A DNA stretch of 64,000 nucleotides from Carboxylicivirga caseinilyticus (GCA_025499705.1 JAFMVE010000021.1:25706-89705); one strand, 5' to 3'; counted from the first letter of the stretch, positions 29,136-37,807 are shown. Notes: generated from the sequence alone by a model not told the origin. A program made the numbers and translations.

Positions 29136-30320
29136 CTATAATCTGAATTGAAGAGCCAAACCGGCATAATCTCCAACCCGACTGGCAGCCGATCCACTCT
29201 GCAGTATATAATGGGCAGACATTTTTAACTTGTCTTTATTTAAGTACCAGTTCACTCCAAGGTCCCATGTTTCATCATTTCCAATTTGTTTAAATAACTC
29301 TTTTGGACCTTCCCCTTCATAATAATCGTAAGTTATTGTTGGCTCAAGATATTTATTGCCAATAATCAGATTGTAGGAAACACAAAGATGGCCCTCTGTA
29401 CCTTTAAAATCATCATACCCATCTGCTGTCCTGCTCATTTTATAATACTCTCCATCTATATGCAATCCAACATAGTCAATCGCAACATCACCTCCATAAG
29501 TCTTTGTCTGATTGAAATACAGAGACTCATTCAGGTAACCATTATTTTGGTTTGAACCACCAACAGCAACCGAAACTCCTTTACGATTTCTCCACTGATT
29601 ACCAGATAACATATAATTGTATTTGGTTTGTTCGGGTTCACCAAACGAAAACATTAAACGTCCTGTTAAAAGTTGACTCGCATAATCAGGGTTTTCGAAA
29701 GCTTTGGGCTCATACACACCTATCCTGTAATTTATTCCGAATCCATTCCAGTTTTTAAATCCTCCTAATCCGATACCACTTTCAATACCATTGCCTTTTC
29801 CCGTAGAAAAAGAGCGCAAATACCAACAAGCTCTGGTTTTATCAAATCCACTTACAGCCCAGGGTGATGTATTAAATTGTCGACTGGTGGCTGCCCAGAA
29901 ATATCCAGCATGAACGTTTAACAGATCACTGTTTTTTAATAATTTGGCAGTAATATAGGCATTCCACACATCAATACCTCCGTAGGATCCTTTGGTTGAA
30001 GAGTAACCATCCTGCCCCAAACGATCGAGCTGAAGTTGAAAACTGTATCCTAAAAACCAATAGGGTTGTCCCTGGGCCCCTGCACGAAATCTGCGTATCT
30101 GAGTATCATTTCGATTCGCATATTCATGATCCTCATCTTTCTCCTGTGAACTATAAGTAGCCCACGTTTCAATCGAAACAATTGGTTTAAAGGCCTTATC
30201 CATGTTAGGTTTTAACCACACTGAAATATCCTTTTCTTCGGATTGGGCATGTACCGCTCCTATCAACAGGTTGCAGGCCAATCCCAGAACTAGTACTGAG
30301 AAAAATTTAATCTTCTTCAT
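29136..30320 (-). CDS. Outer-membrane porin of the molybdate module
   Basis: 394 aa with a signal peptide (LLIGAVHAQ). The rest is alternating strands rich in aromatics (FLGYSFQLQLDRLGQDG, WNAYITAKLLKNSDLLNVHAGYFW, YLEPTITYDYYEG) and ends in ...GLALQFRL. This is the pattern of a phosphate-selective-porin (OprO/OprP)-like beta barrel of about 16 strands. The substrate is inferred from context only: it lies 49 nt upstream of modA on the same strand and its promoter region carries three ModE-like operators. A passive molybdate or tungstate channel is the simplest idea; a non-specific anion porin is the alternative. Confidence 0.7.
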   Translation of the reverse strand: MKKIKFFSVLVLGLACNLLIGAVHAQSEEKDISVWLKPNMDKAFKPIVSIETWATYSSQEKDEDHEYANRNDTQIRRFRAGAQGQPYWFLGYSFQLQLDRLGQDGYSSTKGSYGGIDVWNAYITAKLLKNSDLLNVHAGYFWAATSRQFNTSPWAVSGFDKTRACWYLRSFSTGKGNGIESGIGLGGFKNWNGFGINYRIGVYEPKAFENPDYASQLLTGRLMFSFGEPEQTKYNYMLSGNQWRNRKGVSVAVGGSNQNNGYLNESLYFNQTKTYGGDVAIDYVGLHIDGEYYKMSRTADGYDDFKGTEGHLCVSYNLIIGNKYLEPTITYDYYEGEGPKELFKQIGNDETWDLGVNWYLNKDKLKMSAHYILQSGSAASRVGDYAGLALQFRL

Positions 30321-30356
30321 CCATCTGGTTTTATAGTATTTTGTTAGATTCTGTTT

Positions 30357-30382
30357 TCGTTATTCACAACACCGAATAACGA
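30357..30382. promoter_or_regulatory. ModE-like operator 1
   Basis: Perfect 9-bp inverted repeat TCGTTATTC-N8-GAATAACGA. The core CGTTAT-N12-ATAACG has the same half-sites and spacing that I recall for the E. coli modA operator. It is 37 nt upstream of the porin ATG. Confidence 0.7.
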
Positions 30383-30394
30383 GGATTAAAAAAA

Positions 30395-30420
30395 TCATTA
30401 TTCATTTATCTGAATAACGA
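30395..30420. promoter_or_regulatory. ModE-like operator 2
   Basis: TCATTATTC-N8-GAATAACGA, one mismatch in 9 bp of the inverted repeat, with spacing identical to operator 1. Its centre is 38 bp from that of operator 1. Confidence 0.65.
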
Positions 30421-30434
30421 CGTTTAAAAAAAAT

Positions 30435-30460
30435 TCTTTATACATTTTTATGAATAACGC
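30435..30460. promoter_or_regulatory. ModE-like operator 3 (weaker left half)
   Basis: TCTTTATAC-N8-GAATAACGC. The right half-site is exact over GAATAACG and the left matches 7 of 9 bases of operator 1. Its centre is 40 bp from operator 2. It abuts the modE stop codon, so all three sites lie in the modE-porin gap and none was seen upstream of modE. Confidence 0.5.
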
Positions 30461-30813
30461 TACCTAAAAAAAGTATCAGCCATTTTTTCATTTAATTTTT
30501 GTTTACAAGTGTTGATCTCATCCTTAATCATTTCAAACCGTGCAATAATTTTATTACCAAACTTGGTTACTTCAGCTCCTCCTCCATTACTCCCTCCACG
30601 CTGACGAACCACCAACGGTAAAGGAGATAGCTCATTCATTTCTTTGATAAAATGCCAGGCTTGTTGATAAGACATTTTCATTTGTTTAGAGGCAGCATTT
30701 ATAGATCCTTTGTCTCTTACCAAACACAATAAATCTATTCTTTTCTGATTGATGAAAAGTTGATCAAACTTATAGATCTCAACATTAGAACTAATTGTAA
30801 ATGGTGACTTCAT
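30460..30813 (-). CDS. ModE-like transcriptional regulator, DNA-binding domain only
   Basis: 117 aa. The winged-helix domain matches the N-terminal part of ModE (LysR-type HTH): FINQKRIDLLCLVRDKGSINAASKQMKMSYQQAWHFIKEMNELSPLPLVVRQRGGSNGGGAEVTKFG, a highly diagnostic run. E. coli ModE (about 262 aa) also has two C-terminal Mop domains that bind molybdate; these are absent here and the protein ends in a short basic helix. Short ModE forms exist in other bacteria. How it senses metal is therefore unclear: it may bind oxyanion directly or use a separate Mop protein. It is transcribed in the same direction as the porin-modA pair, 139 nt upstream. Confidence 0.85.
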   Translation of the reverse strand: MKSPFTISSNVEIYKFDQLFINQKRIDLLCLVRDKGSINAASKQMKMSYQQAWHFIKEMNELSPLPLVVRQRGGSNGGGAEVTKFGNKIIARFEMIKDEINTCKQKLNEKMADTFFR

Positions 30814-31043
30814 ATCTTACCACTAATAAATACAATGCCATTAACATTATCGATCTGAAAAACTGAAGATTAAACAAAATATAATCATTCCAATTCTTAC
30901 ATTCTTGTAAGAAACTACCGTTATGTAATACCGAAATGTTAAAAGACAGATATACTTTCTGACACAAAACCCCTATTTATTGGTATTTGAACAAAACCAA
31001 TAAGTGGCTAGCTTTGTTAGCTAACCAGCCAAGAATTGGAAAT

Positions 31044-31694
31044 ATGCACGAACATAAACACGAAAGAAAAACTTTTTGGGTAGTATTGCTAACAGCTGTA
31101 ACAATGGCTGTGGAGATATTTTTTGGTTTAACAACCAAATCTATGGCGCTGTTGGCTGACGGAATTCATATGGGATCTCATGTTCTGGCAATAGGTCTTA
31201 GCTGGCTGGCTTATGTATTTGTTCGAAAAGTTTCGAAAAGCAAATCATTTACCGGCAATTCCGATAAAATCTTATCCCTTTCGGGCTACAGCAGTGGCTT
31301 AATGCTATTGATTTTTGCCGTTGTTATAATGGTTGAAGCTATTGAACGTCTTTATAATCCTCAAGAAATAGTATATAAGGAAGCAATCTTAGTAGCGATT
31401 ATCGGTTTAGTTGTAAATATTGCGAGTGTCTTTTTATTGCATCACGATCATGAACATTCAGACCATAATATACGCGCAGCATATATGCATGTAATTGCAG
31501 ATGCTTTAACAAGCCTGTCTGCCATTATTGGATTAACTGCTGCAATGCTTTGGGATATACCATTTATTGATACCATAGCTGCATTAATCAGTTCGGTTGT
31601 TATAATTAAATGGTCTGTTGGATTATTAAAGGATTCTGGAGCTTCGTTATTGGATATGGAAAAAAGCGAACATTCGCATAACCATCATCATTAA
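31044..31694 (+). CDS. DmeF-like CDF-family divalent metal exporter
   Basis: 216 aa. Cation diffusion facilitator with about six TM segments (VVLLTAVTMAVEIFFGL, VLAIGLSWLAYVF, GLMLLIFAVVIMVEAIE, AILVAIIGLVVNIASVFLL, and two more). The transport-site motif of TM2 is ADGIHMGSH (His-x3-His) and that of TM5 is HVIADALTS (His-x3-Asp). The HMxxH form together with DHNIRAAYMHVIADALTS resembles DmeF (Co/Ni efflux) rather than the Zn type with HxxxD in both helices. A His-rich loop (HHDHEHSDH) and a His-rich C-terminus (HSHNHHH) bind metal. The start at the ATG 31044 is chosen over TTG 30987. Its stop overlaps the convergent DinB-like gene by 4 nt. Confidence 0.82.
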   Translation: MHEHKHERKTFWVVLLTAVTMAVEIFFGLTTKSMALLADGIHMGSHVLAIGLSWLAYVFVRKVSKSKSFTGNSDKILSLSGYSSGLMLLIFAVVIMVEAIERLYNPQEIVYKEAILVAIIGLVVNIASVFLLHHDHEHSDHNIRAAYMHVIADALTSLSAIIGLTAAMLWDIPFIDTIAALISSVVIIKWSVGLLKDSGASLLDMEKSEHSHNHHH

Positions 31695-32200
31695 CAGCGA
31701 TCAATCAGTTCTTGGATTTCTTTCAGATGTAAATAGAAATGCCGAGGAAAATCCTCCACCATTTCCTTTAATGAGACCATTCCATTTCCAGAATCCCACT
31801 GGTTATTCAGTTTTGCTATATCAATCTGGGCCACTACATGCAGAAAATGCAGATGTCCATATTTCCATGTTTGTACCAGATTATTCCAATCTTCATCCAG
31901 ATAGTTTTGAATGGCAATCCATCTGTCATTATTTCCATTACTTGCATAACATGGAAATTGAAATGGGCTTGGCTGATATTGCAAATGAATGATGCGGTGA
32001 GTGTTATTCGATGCAGAATCATACATATGACCAACTATTTCTTTGATCGTTCTATTCTGGCTGTTTCTTCTATCCACCAATAAATCATGATTTAAACTCA
32101 TCAAACGAACTTCCCATTCTAAAACACCCGGTTTTATTGATTGAACAACATCTTTAAAATACATATCAGTAGGGTTATTTTTGAAATTGATAATGACCAA
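31691..32200 (-). CDS. DinB-like superfamily protein
   Basis: 169 aa; the internal Met at 32164 is a likelier start, as it leaves 157 aa and avoids most of the overlap with the upstream gene. A four-helix-bundle pattern with conserved His residues is seen: TIKEIVGHMYDSASNNTHRIIHLQYQPSPFQFPCYA, HLHFLHVVAQID and MVEDFPRHFYLHLKEIQELI. This matches the DinB/YfiT fold, whose three His usually bind a metal. The DNA-damage name is historical; the biochemical role is unknown. It follows the DUF1287 gene and is probably co-transcribed with it. Confidence 0.65.
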   Translation of the reverse strand: MVIINFKNNPTDMYFKDVVQSIKPGVLEWEVRLMSLNHDLLVDRRNSQNRTIKEIVGHMYDSASNNTHRIIHLQYQPSPFQFPCYASNGNNDRWIAIQNYLDEDWNNLVQTWKYGHLHFLHVVAQIDIAKLNNQWDSGNGMVSLKEMVEDFPRHFYLHLKEIQELIDRC

Positions 32201-32759
32201 TTATTGTATATCTAAACAAACAATCTTCCAATACCTGACCTGCTCCAATATTATGAATTATCTGATATCGTCTCTGATTAGTTGATTTAATATTGGATAC
32301 GATACCAATATGAGTAACATTGCCACCTAAATTCCAGCAAACAATATCTCCTGGATGATAATCCTCCGGATTTTGTGATTTTGAAAGAGCAGTACCATGC
32401 CTTTCAAAATATTTTATCAGATTGGGCACCCTTCGATGATCGATATTTTTATCGGTAGATGTTAATCCCCAATTTTTAGGATATAAATTAAAATAAGCTT
32501 TCATATCCTCATGAACCTCTTTCTGCAGATCAATATCAAACATTCGATACGCCCGAATAATAACATCGGTACAAACACCTTTGTCGGCTGGAACATCTCC
32601 ACCTGGATAGGATATGCTAAAATAGGATGGATCATAAACCACATGCTGGTGGGTTAACACAAAAGCTGAATCAGCCAGCTGATTGAAGAAAGTATTCTGA
32701 CAATATATTGATGGAATAAAAGTAAATACAAAACCAATAATCAGAGTTATTTTCTTCAT
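32175..32759 (-). CDS. DUF1287 domain secreted protein
   Basis: 194 aa with a signal peptide (LIIGFVFTFIPSIYCQ). The DUF1287 signature is strong: YPGGDVPADKGVCTDVIIRAYR, DMKAYFNLYPKNWGLTSTDKNIDHRRVPNL, and GDIVCWNLGGNVTHIGIVSN. The arrangement of a Cys at the start of a helix and a later His in a beta strand is that of the NlpC/P60-like papain fold, so a periplasmic amidase or peptidase activity on cell wall is plausible but unproven for this family. Confidence 0.82.
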   Translation of the reverse strand: MKKITLIIGFVFTFIPSIYCQNTFFNQLADSAFVLTHQHVVYDPSYFSISYPGGDVPADKGVCTDVIIRAYRMFDIDLQKEVHEDMKAYFNLYPKNWGLTSTDKNIDHRRVPNLIKYFERHGTALSKSQNPEDYHPGDIVCWNLGGNVTHIGIVSNIKSTNQRRYQIIHNIGAGQVLEDCLFRYTIIGHYQFQK

Positions 32760-32839
32760 GAAGCATAATTAAAAAAAGGTTAAGCCTCACTAAAAATACA
32801 ATTTCTCTTATTAATATAATAATGTAGTATACATTAATC

Positions 32840-34303
32840 CTACTCTTTATTAAATAGTTTCTTCAATGCTGTAATCTTCTCTTCAACAGTATCCTGATCT
32901 AAAACTTTTTGAATATCCTTTTTATTCACTTTAGTGGTTGTTTCAGCTTTATCCTTAAAATTGCCTGACAAAAAATTATCAGAGAATATGGTTTCCTGAT
33001 CTCCACCCATTTCAAAGATTCCTACCACTCCATCCTGAGTTTGGAATATATTATTTTGAATATTTGTTTTTACAGGCCATTTATTACCCCAATCACCCAT
33101 TTTAATGATTCGATAATCGGTAGTATCAACCTCTCTATTATTTACTACTATCAGATTATTACTAATCTCAGTATTCTCGACCGGACCGGTTATGTGGATT
33201 GTTGGAGTAAACCAACCTGCCTGTTTGGTTGGATACTTTCGAAGTCCATCATTTACGCTTATGTTGTAACGAATAATGGTTCCGGTGGTACCTTTGTTCC
33301 AGTTTTTTCCCAACGAATAACCATCATTACAAATCAGTAAAAACCCTCCGGCATTATCGTGACTGTAATTGTATTGAATGATTGTACCATGGCAATTGTA
33401 ATCGGCATCAAATCCCTGTCCGTCCCACTTGGCATTATGACCACTAACCTCGTTGTATTGAATAATGGTATTATCACAACTCCATGGCCAGATTCCGGCC
33501 GCAGCTTCTTCGTATGATAAAATATCAGGACAATCACGCATTATATTGTACTCAATCAATGCTCCATCGCAACCAATTGGCACTATCCCATCGCCCGGCA
33601 CACCTTCTATAAGATTACCAACAATATGTACATTTAAACTGGGAAACCAATTATCACGACCGGCATATCCACCTGAATAAATTCCATTTCTACCACAATT
33701 CAAAATATGACAATCCTTAATAACTAATCCATCAAAACATGTATTGATACTGTCACCAGAATTCTCCCAATAAATGCCACCACCGGCCCCTTTTTGTTTT
33801 ACCAGACTTCCATTAACGTCGCGCACCAGAAGGTTCTCAATTTTCACAGAATGACGAACACCACTATTCCGAGCCTTGATATAAACTCCAAATCTATTTA
33901 CCTCCCTTTCTTTTCCAGTATTGGTTATTTCCAAATCGTAAATCTCACAATAAGCAGGATTCTCTAGCAACAAGCCATATTGCTCTTGCCCCAGGCCATT
34001 TATTACGGGTCTTGGCAAGCTATTATCTCCATATGTACCAACGTAAATTGGTTGATCTTTTTCTCCCTCTAATTCTAATTTCAGAGGTTCATTAAACACG
34101 CTTCCTTTCTTAAAAAAAACCGAATCACCAGCAACCAATTTTAATTGGAGCAGATTTTTCATACTTCTCCAGGGTTTAGTAATGGAAATGCCAGTATTCG
34201 AATCAGCCCCTCCTTTAGAATCTATATAATAATTGGTTGCATTCAGATGAACTGTAAATAAACTGGCTACAAAAAGGATATTTATAATAGCTGACTTTTT
34301 CAT
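32840..34303 (-). CDS. Secreted right-handed parallel beta-helix protein
   Basis: 487 aa with a signal peptide (IINILFVASLFTVHLNA). NYYIDSKGGADSNTGISITKPWRSM is the usual opening of pectate-lyase-like beta-helix proteins. It is followed by many regular coils (YCEIYDLEITNTG, NTCFDGLVIKDCHILNCGRNGIY, NVHIVGNLIEGVPGDGI, TIIQYNEVSGHNAK, TIIRYNISVNDG). The fold is typical of polysaccharide lyases, GH28-like enzymes and mannuronan epimerases. No catalytic triad could be assigned by eye. It stands alone, about 9 kb from the SusCD locus, so its substrate is unknown. Confidence 0.78.
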   Translation of the reverse strand: MKKSAIINILFVASLFTVHLNATNYYIDSKGGADSNTGISITKPWRSMKNLLQLKLVAGDSVFFKKGSVFNEPLKLELEGEKDQPIYVGTYGDNSLPRPVINGLGQEQYGLLLENPAYCEIYDLEITNTGKEREVNRFGVYIKARNSGVRHSVKIENLLVRDVNGSLVKQKGAGGGIYWENSGDSINTCFDGLVIKDCHILNCGRNGIYSGGYAGRDNWFPSLNVHIVGNLIEGVPGDGIVPIGCDGALIEYNIMRDCPDILSYEEAAAGIWPWSCDNTIIQYNEVSGHNAKWDGQGFDADYNCHGTIIQYNYSHDNAGGFLLICNDGYSLGKNWNKGTTGTIIRYNISVNDGLRKYPTKQAGWFTPTIHITGPVENTEISNNLIVVNNREVDTTDYRIIKMGDWGNKWPVKTNIQNNIFQTQDGVVGIFEMGGDQETIFSDNFLSGNFKDKAETTTKVNKKDIQKVLDQDTVEEKITALKKLFNKE

Positions 34304-34361
34304 TGGATTATATATTTAAATCAGAATGCGAGTTAGTCAATAAAATATAAAATAAATGGTA

Positions 34362-34393
34362 CAAAAAAGCAGGAAACTAATACATTTCCTGCT
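34362..34393 (-). terminator. Rho-independent terminator of the M24 peptidase gene
   Basis: AGCAGGAAA / TTTCCTGCT stem (34368-34376 with 34385-34393) is followed on the minus strand by TTTTTTGT, 26 nt after the stop. Confidence 0.85.
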
Positions 34394-34418
34394 TGTAATT
34401 ATTTTCGGCCGTCTTCTG

Positions 34419-35612
34419 TTAATCGACTAATATCATTCCCGGATTATTTCCGGAAATACATCGTCCACCTTGAGGAGTTACCACAAACGTATTTTCGATA
34501 CCTACCATTCCTACTCCTTCAATACCTTTTTTAGGTTCTACAGCGAATACCATGTTCTCTTCAAAAGGCATCTTAAATCCCTTAGCCAAAACAGGAGCCT
34601 CGTCCATTGTTATTCCTATACCATGTCCCAAAAACTTAACTTTACGATTTCCAAACCCCATGAAATTCTTTTGGAAATCAGGCGATAAACTATCCATTAT
34701 GGTTTCATAAACCATTTCACCAGAATTGCCGGGTGTTAACATGGCTGCAATCCTATTTTGAATTTCAACACATTGCATATGAATTTTGATTACCTCATCA
34801 GGTAGTGAATTACCAAACATATAGGTAACTGTTTTATCAGAATGATAGCCGTTAACTCCGACTCCCATGTCTACAAATACCAAATCACCTTTCTTTAGTT
34901 TACGATGACGGCTACCCAAGCTTGGAACAGCAGCATTCAAACCTCTGTTACCACCCGGACCATCAAAGTTAGTTGGCATTAATGAACTGGTTCCAAATCC
35001 TAATTGGGCAACAACAAGATCAGTATCGTGCATAGCAAATCGAGCTGTTCCCTGATGCCCCTCCTTCACCGCAACTTCATATAGTTCGGCTGCCAAATCA
35101 GCTTCTGTCATTCCTTCGCGCAATATTGCAGGTACTTTCTCTTCTAAAACGTGCTGATGTATTCTTCCGGCCTGCTCCATAAAACTTAGTTCCCATGCAC
35201 TTTTTACAGCACGTGTCATCGACAACTGAAAATCCAACCCTTTAAACGTCTCAAACAAAAAATGCTTTTGAATACGGTTAAACATAGCTAAAGGAACAAA
35301 CTCACTCTCAAGATACACAACAGATGGCTTTTGCATATATACTTCAGCTGCATCACGGTAGCTACTCATCGGACGAATGTCTTCAAAGGCCGATTCTTCC
35401 ATTGCTCGTTCATAGCTTCGGCGTACCCAGTAAACAGCACTTTTATCGCGCTCAACCACCAACATACCTTCTGACATTGAACCCGTAAAATACAGTAAGT
35501 TTACTTTACTGAATATCATAGCCATTTGCCAATCCGGGTTTTGCTCATTCATCAACCGGCAAAACGATTCCATCCTCATCTTTAACTCAGAGGCAGGTGT
35601 TTTCTCGCTCAT
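34419..35612 (-). CDS. M24-family metallopeptidase (Xaa-Pro aminopeptidase-like)
   Basis: 397 aa from the ATG at 35612. Pita-bread fold: a creatinase-like N-terminal domain (about 1-150), then the M24 domain with metal ligands in DLVFVDMGVGVNGYHSDKTVTYMFG (Asp, Asp), FLGHGIGITMDEAP (His), VFAVEPKKGIEGVGMVGIENTFVVT (Glu, Glu). All five expected ligands are present, so it should be an active di-metal (Mn/Co) enzyme cleaving Xaa-Pro bonds or a related substrate. The start at 35612 is preferred over 35636 because a promoter -7 element lies at 35634-35641. It is cytoplasmic and monocistronic. Confidence 0.85.
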   Translation of the reverse strand: MSEKTPASELKMRMESFCRLMNEQNPDWQMAMIFSKVNLLYFTGSMSEGMLVVERDKSAVYWVRRSYERAMEESAFEDIRPMSSYRDAAEVYMQKPSVVYLESEFVPLAMFNRIQKHFLFETFKGLDFQLSMTRAVKSAWELSFMEQAGRIHQHVLEEKVPAILREGMTEADLAAELYEVAVKEGHQGTARFAMHDTDLVVAQLGFGTSSLMPTNFDGPGGNRGLNAAVPSLGSRHRKLKKGDLVFVDMGVGVNGYHSDKTVTYMFGNSLPDEVIKIHMQCVEIQNRIAAMLTPGNSGEMVYETIMDSLSPDFQKNFMGFGNRKVKFLGHGIGITMDEAPVLAKGFKMPFEENMVFAVEPKKGIEGVGMVGIENTFVVTPQGGRCISGNNPGMILVD

Positions 35613-35633
35613 AAATTTATTTTTTTGAAGCGG

Positions 35634-35641
35634 CAAAGATA
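35634..35641 (-). promoter_or_regulatory. Promoter -7 element of the M24 peptidase gene
   Basis: Minus strand TATCTTTG, a perfect TAnnTTTG, is about 22 nt upstream of the ATG at 35612. No good TTG is seen at the expected -33 position. Confidence 0.5.
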
Positions 35642-35734
35642 ACAGCTATCTGTTTTTTAACGGAAAAATTCTGTAAGAAATATTAAAACCGATTTTTACA
35701 ACCATGATATAATATTTATTGCAAAGCACTTTAT

Positions 35735-36658
35735 TTATTCCTTTTTGTTTGCATCTAAAAATCCAAAAATCTTTGTCACGTAGGGGACACCTCCCACTCT
35801 CCAAACATTTAAATGGTTGGCATCAGGTATTTCCAAAAACTCTTTATCATCAGATGCCAGATGTTCGAAATTCTTTCTTCCATAATCAATTTTAATTCGA
35901 TCATCTTTTGTTCCATGTACCATTAATATGGGTTGATATACATTTTGTGCAGATACAAAAGGTTTAACATCTGAAGGTGAAAAATCAGCAATCCTGCCTG
36001 AACGATAAATAAAATAATCAGTTAGTAATGGTATGTCAAATCCAATAAAATTAGGTATATAATCATGCACAATTGTTTCAAAATCAGAAAACGTACTTTC
36101 AATAATTCCAAACTTAATTTCAGGTTTAACTGACATAGCCTGCAAAGAAACAGCAGCGCCTAATGATTGCCCCCAAATACCAATATTATCTGTAAGTTTC
36201 TCATTATTCAATAAGGTATCAACAACAATAGAGAGGTCTTCTTTTTCATGATAACCGAATGTACAATATTCACCCTCACTTTGTCCGTGAGCTCTAAGAT
36301 CAATTAAAACAACATTATAACAACTATCAGCCAAAACCTTGGCCATTGGTAAGAAATATTCTTTACAGGATCGAATTCCATGAACCATGATGATAGTTCC
36401 TTTCTGAATAGTCTTATTCGAATAAATAACATACCCTTTCAAGTCTAAACCATCATTCGTTTTGATCACTAAATCATCTGAATTCAAGTTAAAATCAGCC
36501 GGAGTATTCAACCTTACTTGATTAGAAGATTTCAATAACGAAATTACCCCTCCTTTGGTTTGAATAATCAATCGGGGACCAAAATAATTCGCAGTAATTG
36601 CAATTGGAAGTATTATAACTAACAGAATTATTAAAATCCGATATTTTGTTTTACTCAT
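35735..36658 (-). CDS. Alpha/beta hydrolase, membrane-anchored
   Basis: 307 aa with one N-terminal TM anchor (ILIILLVIILPIAITANYF). The alpha/beta-hydrolase fold is shown by GTIIMVHGIRSCKEYF (oxyanion region), the nucleophile elbow GIWGQSLGAAVSLQ (Ser), HGTKDDRI (Asp) and IPDANHLNVW (His). This resembles BEM46/YqkD-like serine hydrolases of unknown substrate. The catalytic domain should face the periplasm. It follows the beta-lactamase-like gene with a 15-nt gap and is probably in its operon. Confidence 0.82.
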   Translation of the reverse strand: MSKTKYRILIILLVIILPIAITANYFGPRLIIQTKGGVISLLKSSNQVRLNTPADFNLNSDDLVIKTNDGLDLKGYVIYSNKTIQKGTIIMVHGIRSCKEYFLPMAKVLADSCYNVVLIDLRAHGQSEGEYCTFGYHEKEDLSIVVDTLLNNEKLTDNIGIWGQSLGAAVSLQAMSVKPEIKFGIIESTFSDFETIVHDYIPNFIGFDIPLLTDYFIYRSGRIADFSPSDVKPFVSAQNVYQPILMVHGTKDDRIKIDYGRKNFEHLASDDKEFLEIPDANHLNVWRVGGVPYVTKIFGFLDANKKE

Positions 36659-36673
36659 TAATTAAAATCAGCT

Positions 36674-37807
36674 TTAATTACTCAGTTGATCTCTCCATTT
36701 ATATAACAACACACCACATTTATTTAGCTTAGGATGTAATTTTGTAAGATCTTTAATAAGATATTCCAATGGAGTTCTTTCATCTTTCGGTATTCGTTTA
36801 TTATCAGCATTGATAACAATAACCAGATCAAGATCAGGAACAATATTAATAATCTGACCTCCATTGCCCGGGATAAACCATGAGTCAAAACCAAATTCAG
36901 TTTTTACCATTTGCCACTGATACCCTCCATAAAGGGGATGTTTAATTTCGATGTGAGGAGTAAATGTTTTATTGATCCAATCGGAGGACACTATCTGCTT
37001 GTCCATCCACATACCTTTATTTATATGAAGTAAAGCATATTTAGCAATATCTCTGGATTTTAATTCCAGTCCTCCTCCTAAATCATAGATTCCATTCTTT
37101 GCAAACCATTTATAATTGTCAATTCCTAAAGGTTTAAACAAGTTATCATTGGCAAATTCTGCAACATCCTGCCCGGTTGCAACTTTAATTATCTCTCCAA
37201 TAATAATATTATTAGGACCACTATATGCATATTGGGTTCCGGGAATGGTTTTCATGGGTAAATTTAAAGAGGCATCTAACCAGTTATCCATCTTATCCAT
37301 TTTTACACCCATATTTTCAGGATCGGTTATAGGTAAAGAAACCTCATCCCAGGCAAAACCTGAGGTACTGGCTAATAAATCCTGAATGGTAATCTGATAT
37401 TTTAAAGAATCAGCTTTTAGTGAACCATATTGAGGAAAATAATCAAGCATCTTTTGATTCACATCTTTAATCTTTCCCTGATCAATTGCAATACCCATTA
37501 AAATCGGGCTTATACTTTTAGTGGTTGAAGCCATATAATGTACTTCATCAGGATTCCAGCCATTATAATACTGCTCAATAATTAACTCATTATTGTGTAT
37601 TAGCAATATACTTTGCAGTTTACCGTACTTGCCTTCTGCAACCTCATTACTTATTTTCTCAAAATTATCTTTATTAAAATGATGTTCGGAGAGGTTTGAT
37701 ACTTTTAAACCATCATTTTTGTCGAAGGGTTGATTATATGAAACACCTGAATGTTGTTTACAGGAAATTAAGTTTACAACAATTAAAATACCGATTAGCT
37801 TTTTCAT
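36674..37807 (-). CDS. Class C beta-lactamase-like serine hydrolase, lipoprotein
   Basis: 377 aa from the ATG at 37807, which gives a lipobox (VVNLISC) and follows a -7-like element; the in-frame Met at 37852 would place that element inside the gene. The beta-lactamase/DD-peptidase domain shows the SxxK motif STTK (in YMASTTKSISPIL), the second motif YSGPNN, a YxN variant, and a late WFIPGNGGQIINIVPDLDLVIVI corresponding to the KTG/HTG strand, here with GNGG. This family (Pfam Beta-lactamase) contains esterases, D-aminopeptidases and PBP-like proteins more often than true antibiotic-inactivating enzymes, so no resistance claim is made. Confidence 0.82.
   Translation of the reverse strand: MKKLIGILIVVNLISCKQHSGVSYNQPFDKNDGLKVSNLSEHHFNKDNFEKISNEVAEGKYGKLQSILLIHNNELIIEQYYNGWNPDEVHYMASTTKSISPILMGIAIDQGKIKDVNQKMLDYFPQYGSLKADSLKYQITIQDLLASTSGFAWDEVSLPITDPENMGVKMDKMDNWLDASLNLPMKTIPGTQYAYSGPNNIIIGEIIKVATGQDVAEFANDNLFKPLGIDNYKWFAKNGIYDLGGGLELKSRDIAKYALLHINKGMWMDKQIVSSDWINKTFTPHIEIKHPLYGGYQWQMVKTEFGFDSWFIPGNGGQIINIVPDLDLVIVINADNKRIPKDERTPLEYLIKDLTKLHPKLNKCGVLLYKWRDQLSN

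Noticed and set aside
36674..37807. Antibiotic resistance beta-lactamase
   Set aside because: Only the SxxK motif is classical; YSG and the GNGG strand resemble esterase or peptidase relatives, and the family is mostly non-resistance.
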